DNA from: Paenibacillus sp. FSL R5-0345
GTDB taxonomy: Bacteria > Bacillota > Bacilli > Paenibacillales > Paenibacillaceae
Direction of reading: 5' to 3'
Assembly (NCBI RefSeq): GCF_000758585.1
Contig: NZ_CP009281.1
Location: 2,852,001-2,916,000, forward strand
Length of the DNA: 64,000 nt
The position numbers and the translations under genes were made by a program. Positions 34,848 through 43,771 of this stretch are shown one piece after another; the stretch's first letter is position 1, and each line of letters opens with the position of its first letter. The notes beneath the pieces were generated by a model that was not told where the DNA came from, searched no databases, and saw only the letters and a program-made list of their open reading frames with translations.

Positions 34848-35707
34848 GTACTGTGCGTCTATTAAAAAAAGATCCGGATGATCTTGGGATTTTCGGCAAA
34901 GCTTTATTTTATCTCATTCTGATTCTTGGTGCGCTCGTGTCCATCTTTCCTTTTTACTGGATGTTTGTAGTTGGCACAAATGATAGGGGCGCAGTATTCC
35001 ATGTACCTCCTTTGCTTACGGTTGGGAACCAGTTTTTTGACAATTTCCAGCGGGTACTGGATAAAACAGATTTCTTTCAAGCACTAGGAAACTCATTATT
35101 CGTCTCGTCGATGGTAACTATATCGGTCGTGTTTTTCTGTACACTTGCTGGTTATGCTTTTGCTAAATATGAATTCCCGTTTAAAAATATTCTGTTTTAC
35201 TTTGTAATTGCCACTCTATTTGTACCGCAGCAGCTTGGTGTGTTACCTACTTATGTAATTATGGCCAAGCTCCACTGGATCGACTCTTTCAAGGCGCTGA
35301 TTGTACCAGCTATGGTTAATGCCTTCGGAATCTTTTGGATGCGGCAGTATATTTCTACAGCTGTACATACGGAACTGATCGAAGCTGGACGGATTGATGG
35401 CGGCGGACATTTCCGGATTTTTTGGAACATCGCCATTCCAGTTATCACTCCTGCGATGGCTACACTAGGCATACTGAATTTTATGACCGTATGGAATGAC
35501 TTCTTCTGGCCTTTGGTCGTGTTGAAGAATCAAGAACACTTTACAATACAAATCGCGCTCCAGCAGTTATTCTCCAATCGCGACGGTCTCGATTATGGAA
35601 TGATCATGTCAGCTACATTCACGGCAACCTTGCCACTGCTGATCGTATTCCTGTTGTTTAGTCGCTGGGTGATTGCGGGTCTTACTTCAGGAGCTATCAA
35701 GAGCTGA
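34844..35707 (+). CDS. Sugar ABC transporter permease (MalG/UgpE type)
   Basis: A 287-residue permease with six helices and the EAA loop LIEAGRIDGGGHFRIFWNIAIPVI (near 183-206), the partner of the preceding permease. GTG start overlaps the upstream stop by four bases with GGAGGGGG before it. The C-terminus GLTSGAIKS is typical of CUT1 MalG-like subunits, which end in the membrane-proximal G-A-I/V-K motif. It is followed after 83 bases without a terminator by the histidine kinase gene, so transport and signalling genes likely share one transcript. Confidence 0.92.
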   Translation: MSTVRLLKKDPDDLGIFGKALFYLILILGALVSIFPFYWMFVVGTNDRGAVFHVPPLLTVGNQFFDNFQRVLDKTDFFQALGNSLFVSSMVTISVVFFCTLAGYAFAKYEFPFKNILFYFVIATLFVPQQLGVLPTYVIMAKLHWIDSFKALIVPAMVNAFGIFWMRQYISTAVHTELIEAGRIDGGGHFRIFWNIAIPVITPAMATLGILNFMTVWNDFFWPLVVLKNQEHFTIQIALQQLFSNRDGLDYGMIMSATFTATLPLLIVFLLFSRWVIAGLTSGAIKS

Positions 35708-35790
35708 TCTTACTTTTTGTCTTTACAAGGGAATAGGCGGTTTCGTGAAGAATACTAGAGGACAGAGACAGCTGGGGGAAGGGGAATACC

Positions 35791-37515
35791 ATGAAGCTCC
35801 GCCGTAAAATCTTGTTCGCTATTATTCTTCTCGTCTTTATTCCGGTGATACTAATGGGGATCGTAACATACGTTAATTTCTCTAACGCTATGGAGAAAAA
35901 ATCAAGTAATTTCTACTGGGTTTCATTGCTTGAAACAGATCGAAAGCTCAAATTCGCACTTAGTGAAATCTCCTCGATCACAAATGCTGCGATCACACAA
36001 CCGGTTATTCAACAATCGCTTAAGCAGACTAACTTTGTGCTCACCTATGACCGCAAACAGGAACTCAACAATTTACTCATTAATCATCCGATGATTACTT
36101 CATTTAGTTTATATAGTAAAGATCGGCTGCTTTATCAATACAATGCGCCGATGTCTTTTGAGGAGATGAAGAAGCAGAGTTGGTTTAATGCGATGGAAAG
36201 CGCCGAGGGGCGCCCTGTATGGTCTGGCCCCGGTGAGAATGGTTCGGCATTATCCGGTCACCCGGTACTAGTACAAGCCAGAGTGATTAAAGATTATTAT
36301 TCTCTTGAAGATATAGGCTATTTGGTCGTTAATGTTAAACCTGATTTACTGGATCAGATTTTTTGGGAAGCAGCAACTCTGAAGAAGGGTGATATTTTAC
36401 TAGTGAACAAGATAGGGAATATCGTTTTTAACAAATCGGGTGAACATATTGGGCAGCGCACCGAGTTCCCTTTTTTAGAAAATGATTATGCCAAGGAACA
36501 AAACTATTACATCGACAACTATCAGGGGGAAAAATCACTCATCACTTTCCTTCCTTCACATAATAAAGACTGGTATTTGGCAGCGATTACACCGATGAAT
36601 CTAATCTCTTCGGAATCTATATCGATTCGTAACATTGCGATTATTTTGGGTACGGTTTCATTGTTATCCGCTATTTTATTTGACCGATATTTTGTAAGAA
36701 GACTCGTTTATAGCATTAACAGCGCGGTCAACGGGATGAAGCGGGTGAAGCAGGGGATTTTTACACCTATCACTACACGATACCGTGCGGACGATGAAAG
36801 TGATTTGTTGATTGATGGTTTTAACCGGATGAGTACACAGATCAACGAGTTGATTGTGCAGGTGCAGACGGAGCAGGGCCGCAAAAAGGAAGCGGAAATG
36901 AAGGCATTAATGGCGCAAATTAATCCTCATTTTATTTATAATTCACTAGAATCGATTAATTCGATGGCCGTGCTGCAAGGTAATAAAGACATTAGTAAAA
37001 TGGTCATTTCACTCGGCAAGCTGCTGCGAATCAGTATTAGTCAGAATCAAGAGCTGATACCGCTGCAAATGGAGTTCGAGCATGTTCGCCATTATCTGGA
37101 TATTCAGAAGTTCCGTTTTGAAGATAAATTCTCATACATTATAAATCTTTCGGAAGGTCTTAGAACGTTTATGACTCAAAAGCTGATCGTTCAGCCCATT
37201 GTAGAGAATGCATTGTATCATGCGATTGAGCCGATGGAGGACCCTGGAATCATTGAAATCACAGCCTATGAAATGGGTACGGATATGATCATTATCGTAA
37301 AAGATAACGGCCCGGGATTCGACTTAGCGAAAATGATGAATCTATGGGATAACGAGGGAAGCGGACATAAAAAATATAGTGATAGCGGTGTAGGGCTTAA
37401 GAATGTACATGAACGCCTGAATATCCGATTTGGCAGCCCATACGGCTTACTTGTGTGTTCTTCCCCTGGATTTGGTTCGACGATTCGAATCCGAATTCCA
37501 AAAATACTGCCATAA
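35791..37515 (+). CDS. YesM-type sensor histidine kinase
   Basis: A 574-residue membrane histidine kinase. Transmembrane helix 1 (about 7-27), an extracellular dCache-like sensor (about 30-275), helix 2 (about 277-297), HAMP (about 300-352), a His_kinase domain with QINPHFIYNSLESINSMA (phospho-acceptor His near 380) and a HATPase_c with ENALYHAI and DNGPGFD, the LytS/YesM branch. It should phosphorylate the AraC-type response regulator at 38912. A GGGGAAGGGG stretch precedes the ATG. Its sensor probably detects the sugar directly or through the binding protein encoded next. Confidence 0.92.
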   Translation: MKLRRKILFAIILLVFIPVILMGIVTYVNFSNAMEKKSSNFYWVSLLETDRKLKFALSEISSITNAAITQPVIQQSLKQTNFVLTYDRKQELNNLLINHPMITSFSLYSKDRLLYQYNAPMSFEEMKKQSWFNAMESAEGRPVWSGPGENGSALSGHPVLVQARVIKDYYSLEDIGYLVVNVKPDLLDQIFWEAATLKKGDILLVNKIGNIVFNKSGEHIGQRTEFPFLENDYAKEQNYYIDNYQGEKSLITFLPSHNKDWYLAAITPMNLISSESISIRNIAIILGTVSLLSAILFDRYFVRRLVYSINSAVNGMKRVKQGIFTPITTRYRADDESDLLIDGFNRMSTQINELIVQVQTEQGRKKEAEMKALMAQINPHFIYNSLESINSMAVLQGNKDISKMVISLGKLLRISISQNQELIPLQMEFEHVRHYLDIQKFRFEDKFSYIINLSEGLRTFMTQKLIVQPIVENALYHAIEPMEDPGIIEITAYEMGTDMIIIVKDNGPGFDLAKMMNLWDNEGSGHKKYSDSGVGLKNVHERLNIRFGSPYGLLVCSSPGFGSTIRIRIPKILP

Positions 37516-37548
37516 TCGATCATCAGATGGAAATAGGGGGAGATTGAC

Positions 37549-38895
37549 ATGAAATGGGTGTTGAAGTGGGGCTGGATGTGGATTTATCTAGTGCTGATAA
37601 CTGGCGCGGTTTTATTTATTACTTTAGTAGATCACGAACCGATTGAAGATAATTCACCAGAAAAAATAACGCTGACTTTCCGTCATTTCTGGATCAAAGA
37701 GCATGATCGGCCACTGCTGGCTATCTTTGAAGAGATTGTGGATAAATACCAAATTGCACATCCGAATGTGAAGGTTAATTTTGAAGGACTTGACCAGACG
37801 ATACACCGTGAGCAAAAGCTGAAAAGCGAGATGGTTACAGGCACGCCACCTGATATGTTTGTCTTATTTGGCGGAGCCGAAATAGAACCATATGTGCGTT
37901 CTAATCGCCTGGTTGATCTGACTGATTTTGTCCGAGAGAACGGTCTATCCAATCAATTTAAGGATCTGCATCTTTGGACCTTTAATAACCATATTTATGG
38001 ATTGCCCATCGAAGGGAATGCTGAACCGCTATACTTCAATAAAACTATATTCAACAAACTTGGTCTCGAGGCGCCTACAACGCTTCAAGAACTCGATAAT
38101 GTCATACTGAAGCTCAAAGACGGAGGATACATTCCGTTTGCACTCGGGAACGAGGATCGTTGGCCTGCCGGGATTTTTGCACATTATTTAATGGATCGTT
38201 ATGCTGGCTCCGAATTGATCCAGAAGCTGATCACAGGTGAAGATCAAGCCAGCTTTCAGAATGAGTCCTATTTAAAAGCGTTTGAGCATTTGGATCAATG
38301 GATAAAAGAGGGTGCTTTTAGTCCCCTGTCTAATGATCTTTCGACAGAAAATGCAGTCGGTTTGTTTACAAGCGGCAAGGCTGCGATGTATTTAAACGGG
38401 AACTGGGATATCAATTTATTTTCTGGTAGTGCGGCTCCAGCTGATTTTCAGAATGAGGTAGGTGTTATTCCATTTCCTGCCTTGAAGCAAGGCGAGGAGC
38501 CTTCAATTGCGGGAGGCTACACCATAGGCATTGGTCTTTCGTCCGAATTAAATGGAGCTAAACGGGATGCCGCTTTGGATCTTTTGAAGGCTTTTTACAC
38601 ACAGGAAATTCAGACTCGAATTGTATATGAGGGACTAAGAATTCCGTCTATTCGTATTGCTTTTGATCCGGAGAAGACCGGTCCGGTATTCGCGCAAGTG
38701 ATGGATATGATGGAAGAGAACCGTAAAAGCTTTGTGCCTTACGATAACGTGTTATCACCTGAGGTTAAGAAAACGTTCCTAAGTGTCATCGAAAAAATGA
38801 TTAACGAAGAAATGTCTGCGGATCAAGCCTTAAAGCAAGTGCAGGGATCATCGATGCAATACTGGAATCTGATCCAAAGCTCAAATGTTCAATAA
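37549..38895 (+). CDS. Membrane-anchored sugar-binding protein within the two-component operon
   Basis: A 448-residue extracellular family 1 solute-binding protein. It has one N-terminal transmembrane helix (about 10-27) but no lipobox cysteine, so it stays tethered as a signal anchor. The binding fold shows LTFRHFWIKEHDRP at the start, TGTPPDMFVLFGGAEI, LPIEGNAEPLYFNKTIFNKLGLEAPTT and GIGLSSELNGAKRDAAL. Lying between kinase and response regulator, it is more likely a co-sensor of the kinase than a transport subunit. AGGGGGAG lies before the ATG. Confidence 0.88.
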   Translation: MKWVLKWGWMWIYLVLITGAVLFITLVDHEPIEDNSPEKITLTFRHFWIKEHDRPLLAIFEEIVDKYQIAHPNVKVNFEGLDQTIHREQKLKSEMVTGTPPDMFVLFGGAEIEPYVRSNRLVDLTDFVRENGLSNQFKDLHLWTFNNHIYGLPIEGNAEPLYFNKTIFNKLGLEAPTTLQELDNVILKLKDGGYIPFALGNEDRWPAGIFAHYLMDRYAGSELIQKLITGEDQASFQNESYLKAFEHLDQWIKEGAFSPLSNDLSTENAVGLFTSGKAAMYLNGNWDINLFSGSAAPADFQNEVGVIPFPALKQGEEPSIAGGYTIGIGLSSELNGAKRDAALDLLKAFYTQEIQTRIVYEGLRIPSIRIAFDPEKTGPVFAQVMDMMEENRKSFVPYDNVLSPEVKKTFLSVIEKMINEEMSADQALKQVQGSSMQYWNLIQSSNVQ

Positions 38896-38911
38896 GCATG
38901 GAGGTGCTGAA

Positions 38912-40510
38912 ATGGATGAGATGCAAGAGAAATATAAAGTACTTCTCGTAGATGATGAGCCGATTATTCTTCGTAGTCTTAAGGTGGCTATTCCATGGGA
39001 TGATCTGCAGATGGAGATTGTGGGAGAGGCTCGAAATGGAGAATTAGCCCTCCGCCTAATAGATGAAATTACGCCGCATATTATAATCAGTGATATCCGC
39101 ATGCCTGTGATTGACGGCATCACTTTGATGAAGGAAGTATTACCAAGGAATTCTAAGCTGGTATTTATTTTTATAAGTGGGTATGGGGAGTTCGAATATG
39201 CGAGAGAAGCTTTGCGTCAAGGAGCCTTTGATTATTTACTGAAACCCATCGATCATGACGAACTGGTTGAAATGCTGCACCGAGCGAAAACGAGGCTGGA
39301 TGAGCAAAAAGAGAACGATCAGATGATTCATTCCGTGCAGATGCTGTCTGTGCTCGCTCGTGAACGGATGTTTGCTGAAATCACTTTGGGAAATGCAAGG
39401 CCGCTGGAGCACCTGAAATGGCTGGAGAACAGTGAACTTGAGAGCGGATATTTTATGGCGGTTGTTCAATTGGATGATTATTCTGTGCTTACCGGGCAGT
39501 GGAGTGTGGAAGAAAAACGACTGTGGCTGTTTGCAATCCGTAATATTGTTGAAGAGTGGTCGCTGGAGCATGGCGTGCTTACGGTCTTCCCTTTTCATAA
39601 CGGAGAGTGGGTTTTGCTCTTTCCTGGATCTTTAAGTGCGAGTAGAAGAGAACTTGGTGAACAATTGATTTCTGGGATCAAAAGGTACTCCAAGCTAAGC
39701 TGCTCTGTAGGAATCAGTCGCTGTACACAAGGTATTGATCAATTAAGTACGGTATATCCTTTGGCTGCGAAGGCTTTGTATCAACGTTTCTATTCTGGTC
39801 TTGCCGGGGTGTTTATAGATGAGGAAACAACATTTCCAGGCAATAAAGAAGTAAAGTATCCTAAAGAGCTGGAGACCTCCCTGATAGAGAGCATTCGTAC
39901 TTTAAATAGAAACCGAATGTCATCTTTGTTCGATGATATGGCACTATATATTGAATCACAAGTCATTCCTAAAGAGATTGCAGAACGTCTTCTTGTGGAG
40001 TTGGTTGTTGTGCTATACAGGCATTTTGAACATTTGAATCTAAACTCGGATTGGTCTTTACATGGATTACTAAGCAAGCTGCACCATTTCGGTACCTTGA
40101 GTGAAATGATATCTGCTCTGAAGGAAGAATTTGTGGAGCGATTGGATCAAGGAAGTAAACCCGTGAATCGAGATGACACACGCAGCGCCATCGAGAAGAC
40201 GAAACGTTACATCGAGAGTAATTACCATATGGATTTAAGTATTGAAGAAGTATCGGAGCTTGCCGATCTTAGTGTCAGTCATTTTTGTACTTTATTCAAA
40301 CAACTCACAGGCTATACCTTCTTGGAGTATGTGACTCACTGTCGAATGGAGAAGGCGAAATATATTTTGCAGAGCAGTAATGTAAAGGTGTATCAAATTG
40401 CTCCGCTTGTTGGTTATCAGGACCCAAGATATTTTACTCAGGTCTTTAAGAAAGCTAGTGGTCAGACACCTACGGAATATCGAGAAGAGCATACGAGGCA
40501 AGTTAATTAA
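38912..40510 (+). CDS. YesN-type response regulator with AraC DNA-binding domain
   Basis: A 532-residue regulator. Receiver domain at about 8-125 with acidic pocket DDE (14-16) and phospho-acceptor Asp61 (ISDIRMP). A middle region of about 300 residues resembles the helical linker of YesN-type regulators. The last 100 residues hold two helix-turn-helix motifs of AraC/XylS type (LSIEEVSELADLSVSHFCTLFKQLTGYTFLEYV and KVYQIAPLVGYQDPRYFTQVFKKASGQTPTEYR). GGAGG before the ATG at 38912 decides the start. It should activate the upstream transporter operon. Confidence 0.93.
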   Translation: MDEMQEKYKVLLVDDEPIILRSLKVAIPWDDLQMEIVGEARNGELALRLIDEITPHIIISDIRMPVIDGITLMKEVLPRNSKLVFIFISGYGEFEYAREALRQGAFDYLLKPIDHDELVEMLHRAKTRLDEQKENDQMIHSVQMLSVLARERMFAEITLGNARPLEHLKWLENSELESGYFMAVVQLDDYSVLTGQWSVEEKRLWLFAIRNIVEEWSLEHGVLTVFPFHNGEWVLLFPGSLSASRRELGEQLISGIKRYSKLSCSVGISRCTQGIDQLSTVYPLAAKALYQRFYSGLAGVFIDEETTFPGNKEVKYPKELETSLIESIRTLNRNRMSSLFDDMALYIESQVIPKEIAERLLVELVVVLYRHFEHLNLNSDWSLHGLLSKLHHFGTLSEMISALKEEFVERLDQGSKPVNRDDTRSAIEKTKRYIESNYHMDLSIEEVSELADLSVSHFCTLFKQLTGYTFLEYVTHCRMEKAKYILQSSNVKVYQIAPLVGYQDPRYFTQVFKKASGQTPTEYREEHTRQVN

Positions 40511-40557
40511 CGAAAAAGCACATGGATATATAGTAAAAGGGGGAAATTCAGGGCATA

Positions 40558-40626
40558 AGTATGACATTTATCATACTCTTCACTTGATGTTTATGACTTA
40601 TAGGATGACACTTTATCTTCTATACT
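40558..40626 (+). promoter_or_regulatory. des promoter region with inverted repeat (candidate DesR site)
   Basis: A perfect inverted repeat AGTATGA/TCATACT with a six-base spacer (40558-40577) is followed by two more ATGAC elements (near 40592 and 40605) and a good -10 box TATACT (40621-40626). No good -35 hexamer lies at the right distance, as expected for an activator-dependent promoter. DesR is the natural candidate from the genes that follow. Confidence 0.55.
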
Positions 40627-40680
40627 GAGATTAGATGAAAAGATCCTTAGCCAGACACATCAAGGAGGAAACGATAAAAG

Positions 40681-41745
40681 ATGACTACAAAACAGACATC
40701 ACAGCTCTCCAGTCTTAAAAAGAGTGTAGCCCCTTACGAAAAAAACGACCGCAATGCGAGCATAAGACAGCTCATTAATACTTTAGGGCCACTTGTGCTG
40801 TTATGGGGCGGAGCTTATTTCTCTTTATCCGTTTCCTACTGGCTTACTCTTTTGTTGGCCATTCCTGCAGCAGGATTTGTAATTCGAACTTTTATTATTT
40901 TCCATGACTGTACACATGGTTCGTTCTTTAAGAATCGTAGAGCGAATGACATTATCGGAACGATCACAGGTGTATTAACGCTTGTTCCCTATCGGCAGTG
41001 GAAGCATAGTCATTCCATTCATCACGCCAGCTCCAGCAACCTCGATAAAAGAGGGATCGGTGATATATGGATTATGACTGTCGACGAATATGAAGCAGCT
41101 TCATTCTGGAAACGCCTGTATTACCGGATTTACCGTAATCCGATCGTGATGTTCGGAATTGGACCTATTGCTGTGTTTATGATTCAGTATCGCTTTAATG
41201 CTAAAGGCGCTAGACGTAAAGAACGGATGAATACTTATTTAACAAATGTATCTATTGCAGCGCTCTATGCTTTGCTTATTTGGGCGATCGGCTGGCAAGC
41301 CTTTATCATGGTGCAATTGCCAATAGCTTTTGTATCCGGCTTTCTCGGAATATGGTTGTTCTATGTGCAGCATCAGTTCGAGGATTCTTACTTCGAGAAT
41401 GAATCGGAGTGGAGTTATGTTATGGCTGCAGTAGAGGGAAGCTCATATTACAAGCTACCTAAGCTATTGCAATGGATTACAGGGAACATCGGGTTCCACC
41501 ATGTCCATCATTTAAGTCCAAAGGTACCCAACTATAATTTAGAAAAAGCACATAATGCTACGCCGCCATTGCAAAAAGCAACGACTATAACACTTAGTTC
41601 TAGCCTGAAGGCTCTACACTTCCGTCTTTGGGATGAAGAGAATAAGAGCTTTATCAGCTTTAAACAGATGAAGTCGAGACTAAACAAACCTAAGGTAGCA
41701 GCAGAAGTCTTGCAAGTTCATAAGACTAGACTCCAAGGCGAATAA
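40681..41745 (+). CDS. des: Membrane fatty acid desaturase (Des type)
   Basis: A 354-residue acyl-lipid desaturase that introduces a cis double bond into membrane phospholipid acyl chains to keep them fluid in the cold. The three histidine boxes for the di-iron site are present: HDCTHG (about 77-82), HSIHH (about 112-116) and HHVHH (about 278-282). Four to five hydrophobic helices separate them. AAGGAGG is well placed. It is separated from desK by a terminator, so it is probably made from its own promoter under DesR control. Confidence 0.93.
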   Translation: MTTKQTSQLSSLKKSVAPYEKNDRNASIRQLINTLGPLVLLWGGAYFSLSVSYWLTLLLAIPAAGFVIRTFIIFHDCTHGSFFKNRRANDIIGTITGVLTLVPYRQWKHSHSIHHASSSNLDKRGIGDIWIMTVDEYEAASFWKRLYYRIYRNPIVMFGIGPIAVFMIQYRFNAKGARRKERMNTYLTNVSIAALYALLIWAIGWQAFIMVQLPIAFVSGFLGIWLFYVQHQFEDSYFENESEWSYVMAAVEGSSYYKLPKLLQWITGNIGFHHVHHLSPKVPNYNLEKAHNATPPLQKATTITLSSSLKALHFRLWDEENKSFISFKQMKSRLNKPKVAAEVLQVHKTRLQGE

Positions 41746-41780
41746 TAACTATCGGTTCGAACAAAATAGGAGTACAGAGC

Positions 41781-41826
41781 AAGGTTAGAGCCGGAGAAAT
41801 CATTCGTGGCTCTAATCTTTTTCTAT
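41781..41826 (+). terminator. Terminator of des
   Basis: Arms AAGGTTAGAGCC and GGCTCTAATCTT, a loop of about 12 bases and TTTTTCT. Confidence 0.8.
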
Positions 41827-41909
41827 TTAGGATAGTGGATCAACAGATTTTCACTGAATTTGTGCTAGAATAAGGAGAGTAATGTATGGTAAAAAGGAGA
41901 GCGGTCATG

Positions 41910-43043
41910 CAAAAGTGGCATCATATTTTTCATAAAAGCACAGGTCTATCCCCTTATGTATGGGTCGTTTTTTACATTCTACCGTTTTATTTTATATTTC
42001 GCTCCTCCTCTACCTATCAAGTCGTTTCGGGAATCTTGATGATTGCTGTATTTTTTGTATGTTATGTACTTTCTTTTGTTTCTAAAGGCTGGCTGGTGTA
42101 TTTCTGGACGAGTGTTCAAATTATAGTATCTATAACGATGACGCTTTTGTTCGGATATATGTATTTTGCGCTTTTCCTAGCCTTTTTTATTGGGAACATA
42201 CAGAATCGAGTAGGTTTCTTCACGCTGTATTCTATCCATCTGTTAACTACTATCATTACAATCAATTATGAGCTGCTTTCGCGTAATTCAGTGTTTATTA
42301 GTCAACTTCCGTTCGTGCTTGTAAGTATGATTGCAGTGATTCTACTTCCAATTAGTACCTATAACCGAAATAATCAAGGTAAGTTACAAGATCAATTGGA
42401 AGATGCGAATAAGCGGATCTCCGAACTCGTTAAGATTGAAGAACGCCAACGGATTTCGCGGGATCTTCATGATACTTTAGGTCAGAAGCTCTCTTTAATT
42501 GGTCTTAAGAGTGACTTGGCGGGGAAGCTAATTGATTCAAATCCTACGCAAGCTAAAGCTGAGATTGATGATGTACGACAGACAGCGAGAAGTGCGCTGA
42601 AAGAGGTTCGGGAAATGGTTACGCGAATGCGAGGCATTCGGCTTGAAGATGAACTTATTCATATTCAGCAGTTTCTTGCAGCTGCTGAGATTGATTTTAT
42701 TTTGGAGGGGAATCCGAAGCTAACAAACACCTCATTGATTACGGAGAATGTCCTCAGCATGTGTATAAAGGAAGCTGTCACTAATGTTGTGAAGCACAGT
42801 GGGGCAAAGTCTTGCTCTATTCTGATTAAACCCTCACGGACGGATCTAGTCATTAAAGTGAAAGATGATGGGACCGGTATACCTGGGAATGATCTTTATT
42901 TTAAAGGTCATGGGCTGCAAGGCATGAGAGAGCGTCTTGAATTCGTAAATGGCTGTATGGACATCGTGAGAGATAGCGGGACTACAATTGTAATTAAAGT
43001 ACCCAATGCATTCAAACATCAGGAACAGGAGGTCATCCTATAA
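41910..43043 (+). CDS. desK: Thermosensor histidine kinase DesK
   Basis: A 377-residue membrane histidine kinase. Four to five N-terminal helices (about 15-150) sense membrane thickness; a linker coiled coil (NQGKLQDQLEDANKRISELVKIEERQRI) leads to the HisKA_3 site SRDLHDTLGQK, with phospho-acceptor His188, the same number as in Bacillus subtilis DesK. A HATPase_c domain follows (KEAVTNVVKHS, DDGTGIPG). The ATG at 41910 follows AAAAGGAG; the frame's earlier ATG at 41886 is less likely. It overlaps desR by one base. Confidence 0.92.
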   Translation, partial: QKWHHIFHKSTGLSPYVWVVFYILPFYFIFRSSSTYQVVSGILMIAVFFVCYVLSFVSKGWLVYFWTSVQIIVSITMTLLFGYMYFALFLAFFIGNIQNRVGFFTLYSIHLLTTIITINYELLSRNSVFISQLPFVLVSMIAVILLPISTYNRNNQGKLQDQLEDANKRISELVKIEERQRISRDLHDTLGQKLSLIGLKSDLAGKLIDSNPTQAKAEIDDVRQTARSALKEVREMVTRMRGIRLEDELIHIQQFLAAAEIDFILEGNPKLTNTSLITENVLSMCIKEAVTNVVKHSGAKSCSILIKPSRTDLVIKVKDDGTGIPGNDLYFKGHGLQGMRERLEFVNGCMDIVRDSGTTIVIKVPNAFKHQEQEVIL

Positions 43044-43645
43044 TGATTAAAATTGTAATCGCTGAGGATCAACGAATGCTCCTTGGGGCGCTGGCTTCTT
43101 TACTCGACTTAGAAGAGGATATGAAGGTCGTAGGCCGAGCAAGCAATGGGGAAGAAGCTGTAGCTATGGTTCAGCAGCTTAAACCGGATATCTGTATTAT
43201 GGATATTGAGATGCCGGCGATGAGCGGTCTTGACGCTGCAGAAGCCCTGAAGAATAGCGGCTGCAAAACGATGATATTAACGACCTTTGCTCGGGCGGGA
43301 TATTTCGAACGTGCGCTCAAGGCGGGGGTTCACGCTTATTTACTGAAGGACAGCCCTAGTGAAGAGCTGGCCCTTTCTATCCGGAATGTAATGGCAGGCA
43401 GACGTATGTATGCACCAGAGCTGATGGATGAAGCTTACAGCGGTGAAGTGAATCCATTGACTCAGCGGGAGAAGGAAGTGCTCGGACTGATCGCTGATGG
43501 TAAAAATACGAAAGAAATTGCCAGCGAGCTGTACATTACCACCGGTACAGTACGGAATTACATTTCGGTTATTCTTGATAAGCTAGACGTTGGGAATCGG
43601 ATTGAAGCGATCACTCGATTTAAGGAAAAAGGCTGGTTTAAATGA
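43043..43645 (+). CDS. desR: Response regulator DesR
   Basis: A 200-residue NarL/LuxR-type response regulator. Receiver at 1-120 with Glu8/Asp9 and phospho-acceptor Asp54 (CIMDIEMP), as in Bacillus DesR, and a C-terminal LuxR helix-turn-helix (about 137-195, LTQREKEVLGLIADGKNTKEIA). Phosphorylated DesR should bind upstream of des and turn it on. The start overlaps the desK stop (TAATG), with GGAGG upstream inside desK. No terminator is obvious before the next gene. Confidence 0.93.
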   Translation: MIKIVIAEDQRMLLGALASLLDLEEDMKVVGRASNGEEAVAMVQQLKPDICIMDIEMPAMSGLDAAEALKNSGCKTMILTTFARAGYFERALKAGVHAYLLKDSPSEELALSIRNVMAGRRMYAPELMDEAYSGEVNPLTQREKEVLGLIADGKNTKEIASELYITTGTVRNYISVILDKLDVGNRIEAITRFKEKGWFK

Positions 43646-43771
43646 ATATCTTAAATTTTTTAATGTTATTTTGATGTTAACACTCGCCAAATGTTCTCCA
43701 GCCGTATATCATTAATTATCGGCCTATTATTCACTAATAGGACAGTTAATCAAAAGGAAGTGTATTTTCTG

